Positions 34,173 to 42,259 of a stretch of 64,000 nt of DNA are shown here, one piece after another. The position numbers and the translations under genes were made by a program. How positions within the stretch are numbered: position 1 is the stretch's first letter; every line of letters begins with the position of its first letter. The notes below the pieces were generated by a model. The model was not told the DNA's origin, ran no database searches, and saw only the letters and a program-made list of their open reading frames with translations. Source of the stretch: Micromonospora sp. WMMD961 (GTDB lineage: Bacteria; Actinomycetota; Actinomycetes; Mycobacteriales; Micromonosporaceae); assembly GCF_029626145.1 (NCBI RefSeq), contig NZ_JARUBJ010000002.1, positions 6,148,501 through 6,212,500 on the forward strand, read 5' to 3'.

Positions 34173-35554
34173 CCAACATCCAATGCGAGCAGGTCCTCTT
34201 CGGTTTCCCGCCGGACGATCAGGCGTGCCTGGCCGTCGCGTACCGCGACCACCGGTGGACGCGGTACGTGGTTGTAGTTGCTGGCCATGCTCCGGCAGTA
34301 CGCACCGGTGCCGGGCACCGCGACAAGATCTCCGGGCTGCACGTCGGCGGGCAGGAATTCATCCTTCACCACGATGTCCCCGGACTCACAGTGCTTTCCC
34401 ACCACGCGGGCAAGCATCGGCTGCGCGCCGGAGGCACGCGAGGCCAGCGTCGCCGAGTAGGACGCGTCGTACAGGGCGGTGCGGATGTTGTCGCTCATGC
34501 CGCCGTCGACGCTGACGTACGTCCGGATGCCGTCGAGGTCCTTGACAGTGCCGACCTCGTAGAGGGTGAACACGGCCGGCCCGACGATGGCCCGGCCCGG
34601 CTCGATCGACAGGTGCGGCACGGCCAGGTTCTCCGCCGCGCACTCCGAGTCGACGATCTTGCGAAGCCGCTTGGCCAGATCCTGCGGTGTGGCCGGGTCG
34701 TCCTGGGAGGTGTACGCGATGCCGAAGCCGCCGCCGAGGTCCAGCTCGGGCAGCTCCACCCCGCGCGCGTCGCGGATCTGCGCCTGCAGGGCGAGCACCC
34801 GGCGGGCCGAGACCTCGAAGCCGCTGGCGTCGAAGATCTGCGAACCGATGTGCGAGTGCAGGCCGCGCAGCTCCAGCACGCCTTCGTCGAGGATCTTGAA
34901 GGCGGCGTTCGCGGCGGCACCGCCCGCGAGGGAGAAGCCGAACTTCTGGTCCTCGTGGGCGGTGGCGATGAACTCGTGGGTGTGCGCCTCGACGCCCACC
35001 GTCACCCGGACCAGCACCCGGGGCCGCACCCCCCGCTCGCGGGCCAGCGCGGTGAGCCGGTCGATCTCGGTGAACGAGTCGACGATGATCCGGCCCACCC
35101 CGGCGTCCAGCGCCCGACCCAACTCGGCGACCGACTTGTTGTTGCCGTGGAAGCCGATCCGCTCCGGCGGCATCCCGGCCGACAGCGCGGTGGCCAGCTC
35201 ACCACCGGTGCAGATGTCCAGGTGCAGCCCCTCCTCGGCGATCATCCGGACCACCGCGCGGCAGAGGAACGCCTTGCCCGCGTAGAAGACGTCCTCGGTC
35301 GGGAAGGCCGCCCGGAAGTCGCGGCAGCGCGAACGCAGGTCGTCCTCGTCGAGGACGTACACCGGGGTGCCGAACTCGGCCGCGATGTCGCGGACGCTCA
35401 GGCCCGCGACGGCGACCGCGCCGTCGGCGCCGCGCGTCACGCTGCGTGGCCACAGCGCCGGCATCAGGGCGTTCACGTCCTCCGGGGTACGCAGCCACGC
35501 CGGCCCCTGGTTGCTGATGTCCGCGTGCAGCGCACCAGCCTCGTGAGCCCGCAT
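34169..35554 (-). CDS. lysA: Diaminopimelate decarboxylase
   Basis: This PLP-dependent fold-III enzyme makes lysine from meso-diaminopimelate. The 461 residues show VFYAGKAFLCRAV (PLP lysine), the phosphate-binding glycine-rich segments near LDLGGGFGIAYT, EPGRAIVGPA and the C-terminal CESGDIV and AYCRSMASNYN active-site pieces. It is coupled to hom by an ATGA overlap and begins one base after the argS stop. Confidence 0.96.
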   Translation of the reverse strand: MRAHEAGALHADISNQGPAWLRTPEDVNALMPALWPRSVTRGADGAVAVAGLSVRDIAAEFGTPVYVLDEDDLRSRCRDFRAAFPTEDVFYAGKAFLCRAVVRMIAEEGLHLDICTGGELATALSAGMPPERIGFHGNNKSVAELGRALDAGVGRIIVDSFTEIDRLTALARERGVRPRVLVRVTVGVEAHTHEFIATAHEDQKFGFSLAGGAAANAAFKILDEGVLELRGLHSHIGSQIFDASGFEVSARRVLALQAQIRDARGVELPELDLGGGFGIAYTSQDDPATPQDLAKRLRKIVDSECAAENLAVPHLSIEPGRAIVGPAVFTLYEVGTVKDLDGIRTYVSVDGGMSDNIRTALYDASYSATLASRASGAQPMLARVVGKHCESGDIVVKDEFLPADVQPGDLVAVPGTGAYCRSMASNYNHVPRPPVVAVRDGQARLIVRRETEEDLLALDVG

Positions 35555-35555
35555 G

Positions 35556-37223
35556 TCACATCCTCTCGGGAGCGGAGACGCCGAGCAGGTGCAGGCCGTT
35601 GGCGATCACCGTGCGGGTGGCGTTGTTGAGCCACAGCCGGGCGCGGTGCAGGTCGGTGACGTCCTCGTCACCCAGCGGCAGCACCCGACAGTTGTCGTAG
35701 AAGCGGTGGTAGGAGGCGGCCACGCTCTCCTCCAGGTAGCGGGCCACCCGGTGCGGCTCCCGCAGCTCGGCGGCCGTGGCCACCACCGCGGGGAACTCGG
35801 CGAGCGCCTTGAGCAGCTCGTTCTCCTTCTCGTGGTCGAGCAGCTCGGGACGGAACGCGTCGGCGTCACCCGGGACCAGCCCCACCTCGGCGGCGTTGCG
35901 GGCCACGCCCGCCGTCCGGGCGGCGACGTACTGCACGTAGTAGACCGGGTTGTCGCGGGTCGCTCGGGTCCACAGCTCGATGTCGATGTCGATCGGGGAG
36001 TCGCTGGAGTAGCGGGCCAGCGCGTACCGGGAGGCGTCCACGCCGATCGCCTCGACCAGGTCCTCCAGCGTGATCACCGTGCCGGCCCGCTTGCTCATCC
36101 GCATCGGGGCGCCGTCGCGCAGCAGGTTGACCAGCTGCCCGATGAGGATCTCCAGGTTGCGTTCCGGGTCGTCGCCGAAGCAGGCGGCCATCGCCTTCAT
36201 CCGGCCGATGTAGCCGTGGTGGTCGGCACCCAGCATGATCACGACCCGCTCGAAGCCGCGCTCCCGCTTGTCCAGGTAGTAGGCGCAGTCCGCGGCGAAG
36301 TACGTCCACTCGCCGTTGGACTTACGCAGCACCCGGTCCTTGTCGTCACCGAAGTCGGTGGTGCGCAGCCAGGTCGCGCCGTCGGACTCGTAGAGGTGCC
36401 CCTGTGCGCGCAGCCGGTTCAACGCCAGGTCGAGTTCACCCCGGTCGTGCAGGTCCTTCTCGTTGAAGTAGGTGTCGAACTCCACCCCGAAGTCCCGCAG
36501 CGAGGAACGGATCTCGTCGAACATCAGCGCGACGCCCTCGACCCGGAACACCTCCTGCGCGGCGTCGTCGTCGAGCGAGCGCACCTCCGGCCGGCGGGCC
36601 TGCACCTCGGTGGCGATCTCGGCGATGTACGCGCCGCCGTAGCCGTCCTCCGGCGCCGGCTCGCCCTTGGCGGCGGCCAGCAGCGACCGGGCGAAGCGGT
36701 CGATCTGCGACCCGGCGTCGTTGAAGTAGTACTCCGTGCCGACGTCGGCGCCGGTGGCCCGCAGCAGCCGGCTCAGCGCGTCACCGACGGCCGCCCAGCG
36801 AACCCCGCCGATGTGCACCGGGCCGGTCGGGTTGGCCGAGACGAACTCCAGATTGATCTTCTCGCCGGCGAGTCGGTCGCTGCGGCCGTACTCCGCGCCG
36901 GCCTCGACGATCACCCGGGCGAGCTGACCGGCGGCGGCCGCGTCGAGCCGGATGTTCAGGAAGCCCGGCCCGGCGATTTCCACCGATTTGACACCCTCCG
37001 CCCGGCCCAGTTCGTCGGCCAGCGCGGTCGCCAACTCCCGCGGCGGAACACCGACCTTCTTGCTCAACTGCAGCGCGAGCGTCGAGGCGTAGTCGCCGTG
37101 CTCGGGGTTGCGCGGTCGCTCCACCACCGTGCTCGCCGGCAACGCGGCGCGGTCCAGCCCACGCTGCTCGAAGACGGCGTGGGCGGCGGTAAGGACGACC
37201 GAGGCTAGTTCTGCAGGAGTCAC
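35556..37223 (-). CDS. argS: Arginyl-tRNA synthetase
   Basis: A class I synthetase of 555 residues that charges tRNA-Arg. The N-terminal Add-1 domain is followed by SANPTGPVHIGG (HIGH signature), the catalytic core (GADHHGYIGRMKAM), a MSKRAGT variant of KMSKS, and the C-terminal anticodon domain ending in APERM. The start is GTG. It heads the argS-lysA-hom-thrC group and is divergent from the DUF3105 gene. Confidence 0.97.
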   Translation of the reverse strand: MTPAELASVVLTAAHAVFEQRGLDRAALPASTVVERPRNPEHGDYASTLALQLSKKVGVPPRELATALADELGRAEGVKSVEIAGPGFLNIRLDAAAAGQLARVIVEAGAEYGRSDRLAGEKINLEFVSANPTGPVHIGGVRWAAVGDALSRLLRATGADVGTEYYFNDAGSQIDRFARSLLAAAKGEPAPEDGYGGAYIAEIATEVQARRPEVRSLDDDAAQEVFRVEGVALMFDEIRSSLRDFGVEFDTYFNEKDLHDRGELDLALNRLRAQGHLYESDGATWLRTTDFGDDKDRVLRKSNGEWTYFAADCAYYLDKRERGFERVVIMLGADHHGYIGRMKAMAACFGDDPERNLEILIGQLVNLLRDGAPMRMSKRAGTVITLEDLVEAIGVDASRYALARYSSDSPIDIDIELWTRATRDNPVYYVQYVAARTAGVARNAAEVGLVPGDADAFRPELLDHEKENELLKALAEFPAVVATAAELREPHRVARYLEESVAASYHRFYDNCRVLPLGDEDVTDLHRARLWLNNATRTVIANGLHLLGVSAPERM

Positions 37224-37320
37224 CCAACCATGTTATCGGGGGTAGACTCGGGCACTCGGCGGCTCCCCTGCGCGTCATCCGGCCCGCCACTCCCCTGACC
37301 GACCGACTTGACGAGGCACG

Positions 37321-38130
37321 ATGAGCATCAGCACCCCGGGTGGCCCTGAGCGCCGCCCGACCGTGGTCAGCACCGGCAAGAAGCCGGCCGCGGGCCGGCC
37401 GGCGTCCGGCGCCAAGGCCGGTTCCGGCAAGCCGGCGGGTAAGCCGTCAGGCACGCCCCGGGCAGGGGGCAAGGGCCCGCGCAAGCCGATCACCCCGGTC
37501 AAGGTGAGCCAGGGTCGGGCCTGGGGTCCGATCGCGCTCTTCGTCGCGGTGGGTGTGCTCGCGGCCGGCATCATCGGGTACGGCGCCTGGGCGTCGTTCC
37601 AGGGCTCCAAGCCGTGGGACAAGCGGGCCAACGCCATCGACGGCATCGTCAACATCCGCAAGTCCGACCCGGACAGCCTGAAGTACGAGTCGCACAAGTC
37701 CGGGCCGCTGACCTGGAACTACTCGCCGCCGGTGGGCGGGGTGCACAACGCCGCCTGGCAGAACTGCATGGGCGACGTCTACGACGCTCCGATCGCCAGC
37801 GAGCACGCGGTGCACAGCCTGGAGCACGGCGCGGTGTGGATCACCTACCGCCCGGACCTGCCGCAGGACCAGGTCGAGAAGCTCGCGAGCAAGGTGCGCG
37901 GCGTCGAGAAGACGCTGATGAGCCCGTACGAGGGCCTGGACAAGCCGATCTCGCTCCAGGCCTGGGGCTACCAGCTCAAGCTCGACAACGCCGACGACAA
38001 GCGGATCGACGAGTTCATCAAGGACCTGCGGGTGAACGCCTCCGTCGAGGGCCCCACGGCGCTCTGCAACACCGGCATCACCGCCACCGGCACCACGCCG
38101 CGTGAGCTCCAGCAGCAGCCCACCCAGTAA
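37321..38130 (+). CDS. DUF3105 membrane-anchored protein
   Basis: The 269-residue protein has a disordered Lys/Gly/Pro-rich cytoplasmic part (1-65), one membrane helix (about 68-92) and an extracellular DUF3105 domain with the hallmark NCMGDVYDAPIASEHAVHSL and EHGAVWITYRPDL. Conserved His and Cys residues hint at metal or thiol chemistry, but no function is established. GAGG precedes the ATG. A DUF305 gene follows after 8 nt, a pairing that suggests shared function. Confidence 0.88.
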   Translation: MSISTPGGPERRPTVVSTGKKPAAGRPASGAKAGSGKPAGKPSGTPRAGGKGPRKPITPVKVSQGRAWGPIALFVAVGVLAAGIIGYGAWASFQGSKPWDKRANAIDGIVNIRKSDPDSLKYESHKSGPLTWNYSPPVGGVHNAAWQNCMGDVYDAPIASEHAVHSLEHGAVWITYRPDLPQDQVEKLASKVRGVEKTLMSPYEGLDKPISLQAWGYQLKLDNADDKRIDEFIKDLRVNASVEGPTALCNTGITATGTTPRELQQQPTQ

Positions 38131-38138
38131 GGACCGCG

Positions 38139-38813
38139 ATGACCGCCCCCACCACCACCACCGACAGCGAGTACGACGACAACCCGACCGCCCCGGACGA
38201 GGGCGGTCGGGCCCCGGCGGCGCGCTACGGCGTGCCGGCGCTCGCCATCATGGTGGTGGTGGGGCTGCTCCTCGGGTACGCGGGCGGCCTGCTCACTCCC
38301 CGACTCACCCGGCCCGGTGACTCGTCGGTCGAGGCGGGCTTCGCCCGGGACATGACGACCCACCACGCGCAGGCGGTGGAGATGAGCCTGGTCGCGTACC
38401 GGTCGGCCACCCTCCCCGAGGTGCGCCAGATCGCTGTCGACATCGCCACCGGGCAACAGGGCGAGATCGGTGCCATGCAGACCTGGCTACGCGAGTGGGA
38501 CCTGAGCCCGACCGGCTCGCAGCCGCCGATGTCGTGGATGTCCGACGGCGCCACCGTCAAGGACGGCCTGATGCCGGGGATGGCCACCCCGGAGCAGATG
38601 GCCGCCCTGCGCGACGCCCGGGGCATCGAGGTCGACCGGCAGTTCCTGAGCCTGATGTACGCCCACCACCTGGGCGGCATCCACATGATCGACGCGGTGC
38701 TCGGCGAGACCGACAACGCCGAGGTGCTGCGGGTGGCCAAGACCATGAAGGCCACCCAGCAGACCGAGCTGAACAACCTCCGGCAGCTCCAGGCGCAGGC
38801 GGCCAAGGGCTGA
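38139..38813 (+). CDS. DUF305 membrane-anchored ferritin-like protein
   Basis: A 224-residue protein with a short acidic cytoplasmic start, a membrane helix (about 32-52) and an extracellular four-helix DUF305 domain. Two His-rich motifs, FARDMTTHHAQAVEMS and YAHHLGGIHMIDAVL, probably bind metal; DUF305 proteins are often found with copper-handling genes. It follows DUF3105 by 8 nt and is surely co-transcribed. Confidence 0.88.
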   Translation: MTAPTTTTDSEYDDNPTAPDEGGRAPAARYGVPALAIMVVVGLLLGYAGGLLTPRLTRPGDSSVEAGFARDMTTHHAQAVEMSLVAYRSATLPEVRQIAVDIATGQQGEIGAMQTWLREWDLSPTGSQPPMSWMSDGATVKDGLMPGMATPEQMAALRDARGIEVDRQFLSLMYAHHLGGIHMIDAVLGETDNAEVLRVAKTMKATQQTELNNLRQLQAQAAKG

Positions 38814-39012
38814 CTGCGACCGCCCGGTGGCCCCGGGTCGCGTCCTACCGGGGCCGATAGCGTCGACTTCGCGAGAGCCACACCAGCGTGGATCGAGGCG
38901 CGGGCCGGCAAGCAGACTGCCCCAAGCATCCCAACATGTCCCTTATGGGGCTTCTGGGCGGCACAGGCGATTACGTCACTTAGAGAGTTTTCTCCATACA
39001 TATCGTGACCAG

Positions 39013-39735
39013 TTGCGATTCGGGCTCGTTGCCCAAGACGTGGGGGTTGCACTCAGAGACGCACGGCGTTCGGTCACCAGTTGGTGCCGACGCCACACCA
39101 TCGGTGGTGACGGGGCGGTGGCAGCCGTCCGTCGCGGACAGCGGCAGGGCGAGCCGGGAATGCTCAGCCGCGAACAGGAACTCGAACTGATCGACACACT
39201 GCGGGGCGTCCACCCGGACGAGTTCGGCCTGGACGAGGAGCTGTGGACGAGGCAGAGCCTCACCGCGCTCATCCAGCGGCGCTTCGACCTCCCGCTGGAC
39301 GCTGGCGCCGTCGGGGCGTACCTGCGGGCCTGGGGGTTGGGTCCGCGCGAGCCGCGCGAGCGCGCCTGCGGGCTCTGCGTCAGCGCGGTGGAGCGGTGGG
39401 TTCGCAGCGAGTACCCGGCGATCACCCGAGCCGCCCAGGAGCACCTCGCCGAGGTCTACTGGATCGGCCGGGTCCGCCTGCGCGGCACCATGCCGGCAGC
39501 AGACGTGATCTCGGCGGTCTCGTCCCGCGGTCGGGTGCGCTTCATGATCACCACGCCGACCGTGGACCCGCCGCTCCCCCGCGACTTCGTGCTGCGGCTC
39601 AGCGGCGAGGAGGAGCGCACCGTGCACCTGATCGTGGACGGCTCCTGGCCCCGCAACGAGTGGCCGCGCCGGCTCCCGCGTCGGATCGTCCTGCACCCGC
39701 TGCCCAGCTGCGGGCGGGCGATAGCGGCCGCCTGA
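39013..39735 (+). CDS. IS630-derived DNA-binding protein without the DDE triad
   Basis: The protein carries the two helix-turn-helix modules of IS630-family transposases: FGLVAQDVGVALRDARRSV with SWCRRHTIGGDGAVAA, then a winged helix with LWTRQSLTALIQRRF and VGAYLRAWGLGPREP. The catalytic part is shrunken: the first Asp is lost (VYWIGRVRLRG in place of a YWADE-like motif), LIVDG keeps the second, and the final PELNPxE segment is missing. It is probably a domesticated regulator, not an active transposase. The start is uncertain: TTG at 39013 or GTG at 39040. No terminal inverted repeats were found. Confidence 0.65.
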   Translation: MRFGLVAQDVGVALRDARRSVTSWCRRHTIGGDGAVAAVRRGQRQGEPGMLSREQELELIDTLRGVHPDEFGLDEELWTRQSLTALIQRRFDLPLDAGAVGAYLRAWGLGPREPRERACGLCVSAVERWVRSEYPAITRAAQEHLAEVYWIGRVRLRGTMPAADVISAVSSRGRVRFMITTPTVDPPLPRDFVLRLSGEEERTVHLIVDGSWPRNEWPRRLPRRIVLHPLPSCGRAIAAA

Positions 39736-39756
39736 GCACCGGGTGAGCCGGTTGTC

Positions 39757-39902
39757 GACACGATCGGCTCACCCGATACCGACTCGGCGTACACGGAGGA
39801 GGTTTGCTTGTCTTCTCCAGTCACTGAGCTCCCGCAGCTCAGGGGACAGAGCACCGCCCTCCGGAGGCGGGGGCGCAGGTTCGGATCCTGCCAGGGGCAC
39901 CT
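39757..39902 (+). repeat. Decayed left copy of a 146-bp direct repeat
   Basis: From GACACGATCGG to the tRNA-like 3' end this segment matches 41803-41947. It includes about 70 bp of upstream DNA (GGAGGAGGTTTGCT, GTCTTCTCCAGTC) and a full tRNA-Arg-like sequence. The -10-like TAGTCT of the right copy is TTGTCT here. Confidence 0.85.
39828..39899 (+). pseudogene. tRNA-Arg(CCG) pseudogene
   Basis: The 72-nt sequence is nearly the same as the tRNA-Arg at 41873, with the anticodon arm (CCGCC CTCCGGA GGCGG) intact. However, conserved U8 is C, A58 is G (TTCGGAT loop), and the acceptor stem has a C-A mismatch and a G-T pair. Its promoter-like box is also altered. These changes argue against function. 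Confidence 0.75.
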
Positions 39903-40005
39903 AAAGACCGTCCCGGGCGTAGGAACACGTTGGCTCCCATGCCGGTTTGCGTTTATGCCGGCCGGCTCCCAGAGGTCCCGCGCCTCCGCGACGAGAGCGA
40001 TCGGT

Positions 40006-40842
40006 TCAGGCGGCGTCGTCGAAGTCGACGGACCGACCCAGCTCCGCCCAGCGGGCGTCCTCCTCGGCGAGCCGCGAGGTGGACTGCGCGATCATGTCGA
40101 CTGCGCCGCGTCCGAGGACGAGGTGCAACGGCGGCTGCTCCATCTCCACGACGTCGAGGAACACCCGAGCGATCCGCGCCGGATCGATCGGTTCCCGCCC
40201 CTGCATGTCCGAGAGGTACTTCACGAGCGGACCCATCGTCGGCTCGTACTTCGCCGAGTACGGATGCACCACCATGGACGCCCCGGACCAGTCCGTCCGC
40301 ATGAGGCCCGGCTCGGCGATGGTGACCTTGATCCCGAGGGGGGATACCTCCTTCTCCAGCACCCCGGAAAAGCCCTCCACCGCGAATTTCGCACTCTGGT
40401 ACGCCGACACTCCGGGTGAGGTGTCGCGTCCCCCGATCGAGGTGACCTGGATGAAGTGTCCGGCGCCCTGGCGCAGCAGCACGGGCAACGCCGCCTTTGT
40501 CACGTGCACGGTCCCGTAGAACACCGCCTCGACCTGCGCCCGGAAGTCGTCCAGCTCCACCTCCTCGATCGTCGCCATGTTCGCGTACCCGGCGTTGTTG
40601 ACGACCACGTCGAGCCGCCCGAAGCGCGCGACGGCGGCGTCGACAGCGGCCTGCGCCTGCTGCGGGTCCGTGACGTCCAGGGGCTGCACGAGGAGGTGGT
40701 CCGGATACTCCGCGCGCAGGTCGTCGAGGGCCCGCACGTCGCGCGCGGTGGCCACGACGTCGTGCCCGGCAGCCAGCACCTCCCGGGCCACGGCCCGACC
40801 GAGGCCGCGGGAGCTGCCCGTCACCAGCCATACCTTCGTCAT
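40006..40842 (-). CDS. Short-chain dehydrogenase/reductase
   Basis: A classical-type SDR of 278 residues with VWLVTGSSRGLGRAVA (glycine motif), VVNNAGYANM, ITSIG-like VTSIGGRD and the catalytic YQSAKFAVEGFSG (YxxxK). ATG at 40842 has AGAGGAG 7 nt upstream. It is divergent from a TetR regulator, and three operator-like repeats fill the gap between them, so it is probably that regulator's target. The substrate is unknown. The pair sits between the two tRNA-Arg copies. Confidence 0.88.
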   Translation of the reverse strand: MTKVWLVTGSSRGLGRAVAREVLAAGHDVVATARDVRALDDLRAEYPDHLLVQPLDVTDPQQAQAAVDAAVARFGRLDVVVNNAGYANMATIEEVELDDFRAQVEAVFYGTVHVTKAALPVLLRQGAGHFIQVTSIGGRDTSPGVSAYQSAKFAVEGFSGVLEKEVSPLGIKVTIAEPGLMRTDWSGASMVVHPYSAKYEPTMGPLVKYLSDMQGREPIDPARIARVFLDVVEMEQPPLHLVLGRGAVDMIAQSTSRLAEEDARWAELGRSVDFDDAA

Positions 40843-40894
40843 TGCCGAACTCCTCTGCCATCGGGAGGACACACCGAGTGCCCTCTCCGACGAA

Positions 40895-40968
40895 GTTAAC
40901 ACAACACCGTTGCGCTAACAAGGCAACGGCGTTGCGTAAACACCCTCAGAGAACGCTGTTGCGCTAAC
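40895..40968. promoter_or_regulatory. Three TetR operator-like repeats
   Basis: GTTGCGCTAAC occurs at 40909-40919 and 40958-40968, and GTTGCGTAAAC at 40931-40941, spaced 22 and 27 bp. The first also forms a near-palindrome with GTTAACACAAC at 40895. They lie in the divergent SDR/TetR promoter region. Confidence 0.65.
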
Positions 40969-40976
40969 CTGCAGGG

Positions 40977-41651
40977 GTGGCGACACCGGAGGGGGACTTT
41001 CAGCGCGCGCGCCGCCCCGAGCACAAGGAGCAGCGGCGGGAGGCGATCCTCGCCGCCGCCCGCCTGCTGGGTGCCCGCGATGGCGTACGGTCGGTCAGCT
41101 TGACCGATATCGCCACTGAAGTCGGCATCCACAAGTCCGCGATCCTCCGCTACTTCGAGACGCGTGAAGAGATCTACCTGCACCTCACCGCCGCGGGCTG
41201 GAGCAGCTGGTCAGATGCGGTACGCGCGGAACTCGACGGCGCGCACGAGGTAGCCCCCGAACGACTCGCCGCGATCCTGGCGACGACCCTCGCCGAGCGC
41301 CCACTCTTCTGCGAGCTACTCTCCCACGTGTCGCTCAACCTCGAACGGCACGTCTCCGCGGAGGCGGTGCACGCCTTCAAGCTCACCGGGCTCGCCGCCG
41401 TCGACGACATCAGCGCGCAGGCTGCCGGCGCGCTGCCCCCACTCGGCCAGCACGGTGCCCGCGACCTGGTGACGACGGTCACGGCACTCGCCGCCGCACT
41501 GTGGCAAGCCGCTCACCCGCCCGAGACCCTCGCCGCGCTATACCTGCGGGACCCCCGGCTCGGGCACGCGGTCGTCGACTTCGCCCCCCGGCTGGAGCGG
41601 CTGACCTACGCCGCCATCCTGGGGCTGATCGCCGCCGCCGATCGGCGGTGA
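40977..41651 (+). CDS. TetR/AcrR family regulator
   Basis: The N-terminal helix-turn-helix (LTDIATEVGIHKSAILRYF, about residues 45-65) is typical of TetR proteins; the 224-residue length and helical C-terminal domain (TetR_C-like, with LAERPLFCELLSHVSLNLERH) fit the family. The GTG start lies 8 nt past the last operator-like repeat, so autoregulation is likely. The divergent SDR gene is the obvious partner. Confidence 0.88.
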   Translation: MATPEGDFQRARRPEHKEQRREAILAAARLLGARDGVRSVSLTDIATEVGIHKSAILRYFETREEIYLHLTAAGWSSWSDAVRAELDGAHEVAPERLAAILATTLAERPLFCELLSHVSLNLERHVSAEAVHAFKLTGLAAVDDISAQAAGALPPLGQHGARDLVTTVTALAAALWQAAHPPETLAALYLRDPRLGHAVVDFAPRLERLTYAAILGLIAAADRR

Positions 41652-41802
41652 GCAGGGGTCAGGCGCCGCCAGGTGCATGGTCGCCTGCACCGCGCCGGCT
41701 TGGGCCGAGGGCAACACCTGACCGGCCGGCTCGCAGCCTTCCCCGAAGTTGAGCGGATTTTGGCACGGTGGCTCTGCGCCAGAGCGGCGGCGGGTACCCG
41801 AC

Positions 41803-41947
41803 GACACGATCGGGGCACCGATACCGATTCGGCGTTCCTAGAGGAGGTTTGCTAGTCTTCTCCAGTCGCTGAGCCCCCGTAGCTCAGGGGATAGAGCACC
41901 GCCCTCCGGAGGCGGGGGCGCAGGTTCGAATCCTGCCGGGGGCACCT
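41803..41947 (+). repeat. Intact right copy of the tRNA-Arg-containing direct repeat
   Basis: This segment matches 39757-39902 with scattered differences. It contains TAGTCT (41853-41858), a likely -10 box 14 nt before the tRNA. Together the two copies bracket about 1.9 kb with the SDR and TetR genes. Confidence 0.85.
41873..41944 (+). tRNA. tRNA-Arg (anticodon CCG)
   Basis: Acceptor GCCCCCG pairs with CGGGGGC, the D arm is GCTCAGGGGATAGAGC, the anticodon stem CCGCC/GGCGG holds loop CTCCGGA (anticodon CCG, reading CGG), and the T arm is GCAGGTTCGAATCCTGC with conserved A58. The terminal CCA is not encoded. A hairpin terminator follows at 42020. Confidence 0.96.
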
Positions 41948-42019
41948 CACAGAACTGCACACGCGCAGCGCGAACGGCCGATCGCAGAGGCCAGGTTTCG
42001 CCCCTCGAGTAGACGTTCA

Positions 42020-42053
42020 AGGATGCCCCTGGCCGAGCGGCTGGGGGCATCCT
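42020..42053 (+). terminator. Hairpin after tRNA-Arg
   Basis: AGGATGCCCC (42020-42029) pairs with GGGGCATCCT (42044-42053); the loop holds a further GCC/GGC pair. It is about 75 nt past the tRNA. The remaining sequence to 42,240 shows nothing recognisable. Confidence 0.65.
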
Positions 42054-42259
42054 CGCGTTGGCTCGACGTACGGGCGCGGGACGCGCCGGGATCGCCGCTA
42101 CCCGGTGTCTGGCGGTATGACCGCAGCCCGGCCAGGCTCGGTCGAGGTGACCATCCTCCCTGACGAACGGCCCGGTGTCGGCGGCTTCACCGATCAGAAT
42201 TCTTCCGCCACGTCGTCGGTTCTGGTGGCCCTCTCGAACCGGTGGAAGGATTGGTGGCC

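Noticed and set aside
39013..39735. Active IS630 insertion sequence
   Set aside because: The DDE residues are largely missing and no terminal inverted repeats or TA duplications were found.
39828..39899. Second functional tRNA-Arg
   Set aside because: Loss of U8 and A58, an acceptor mismatch and an altered -10 box point to a pseudogene.
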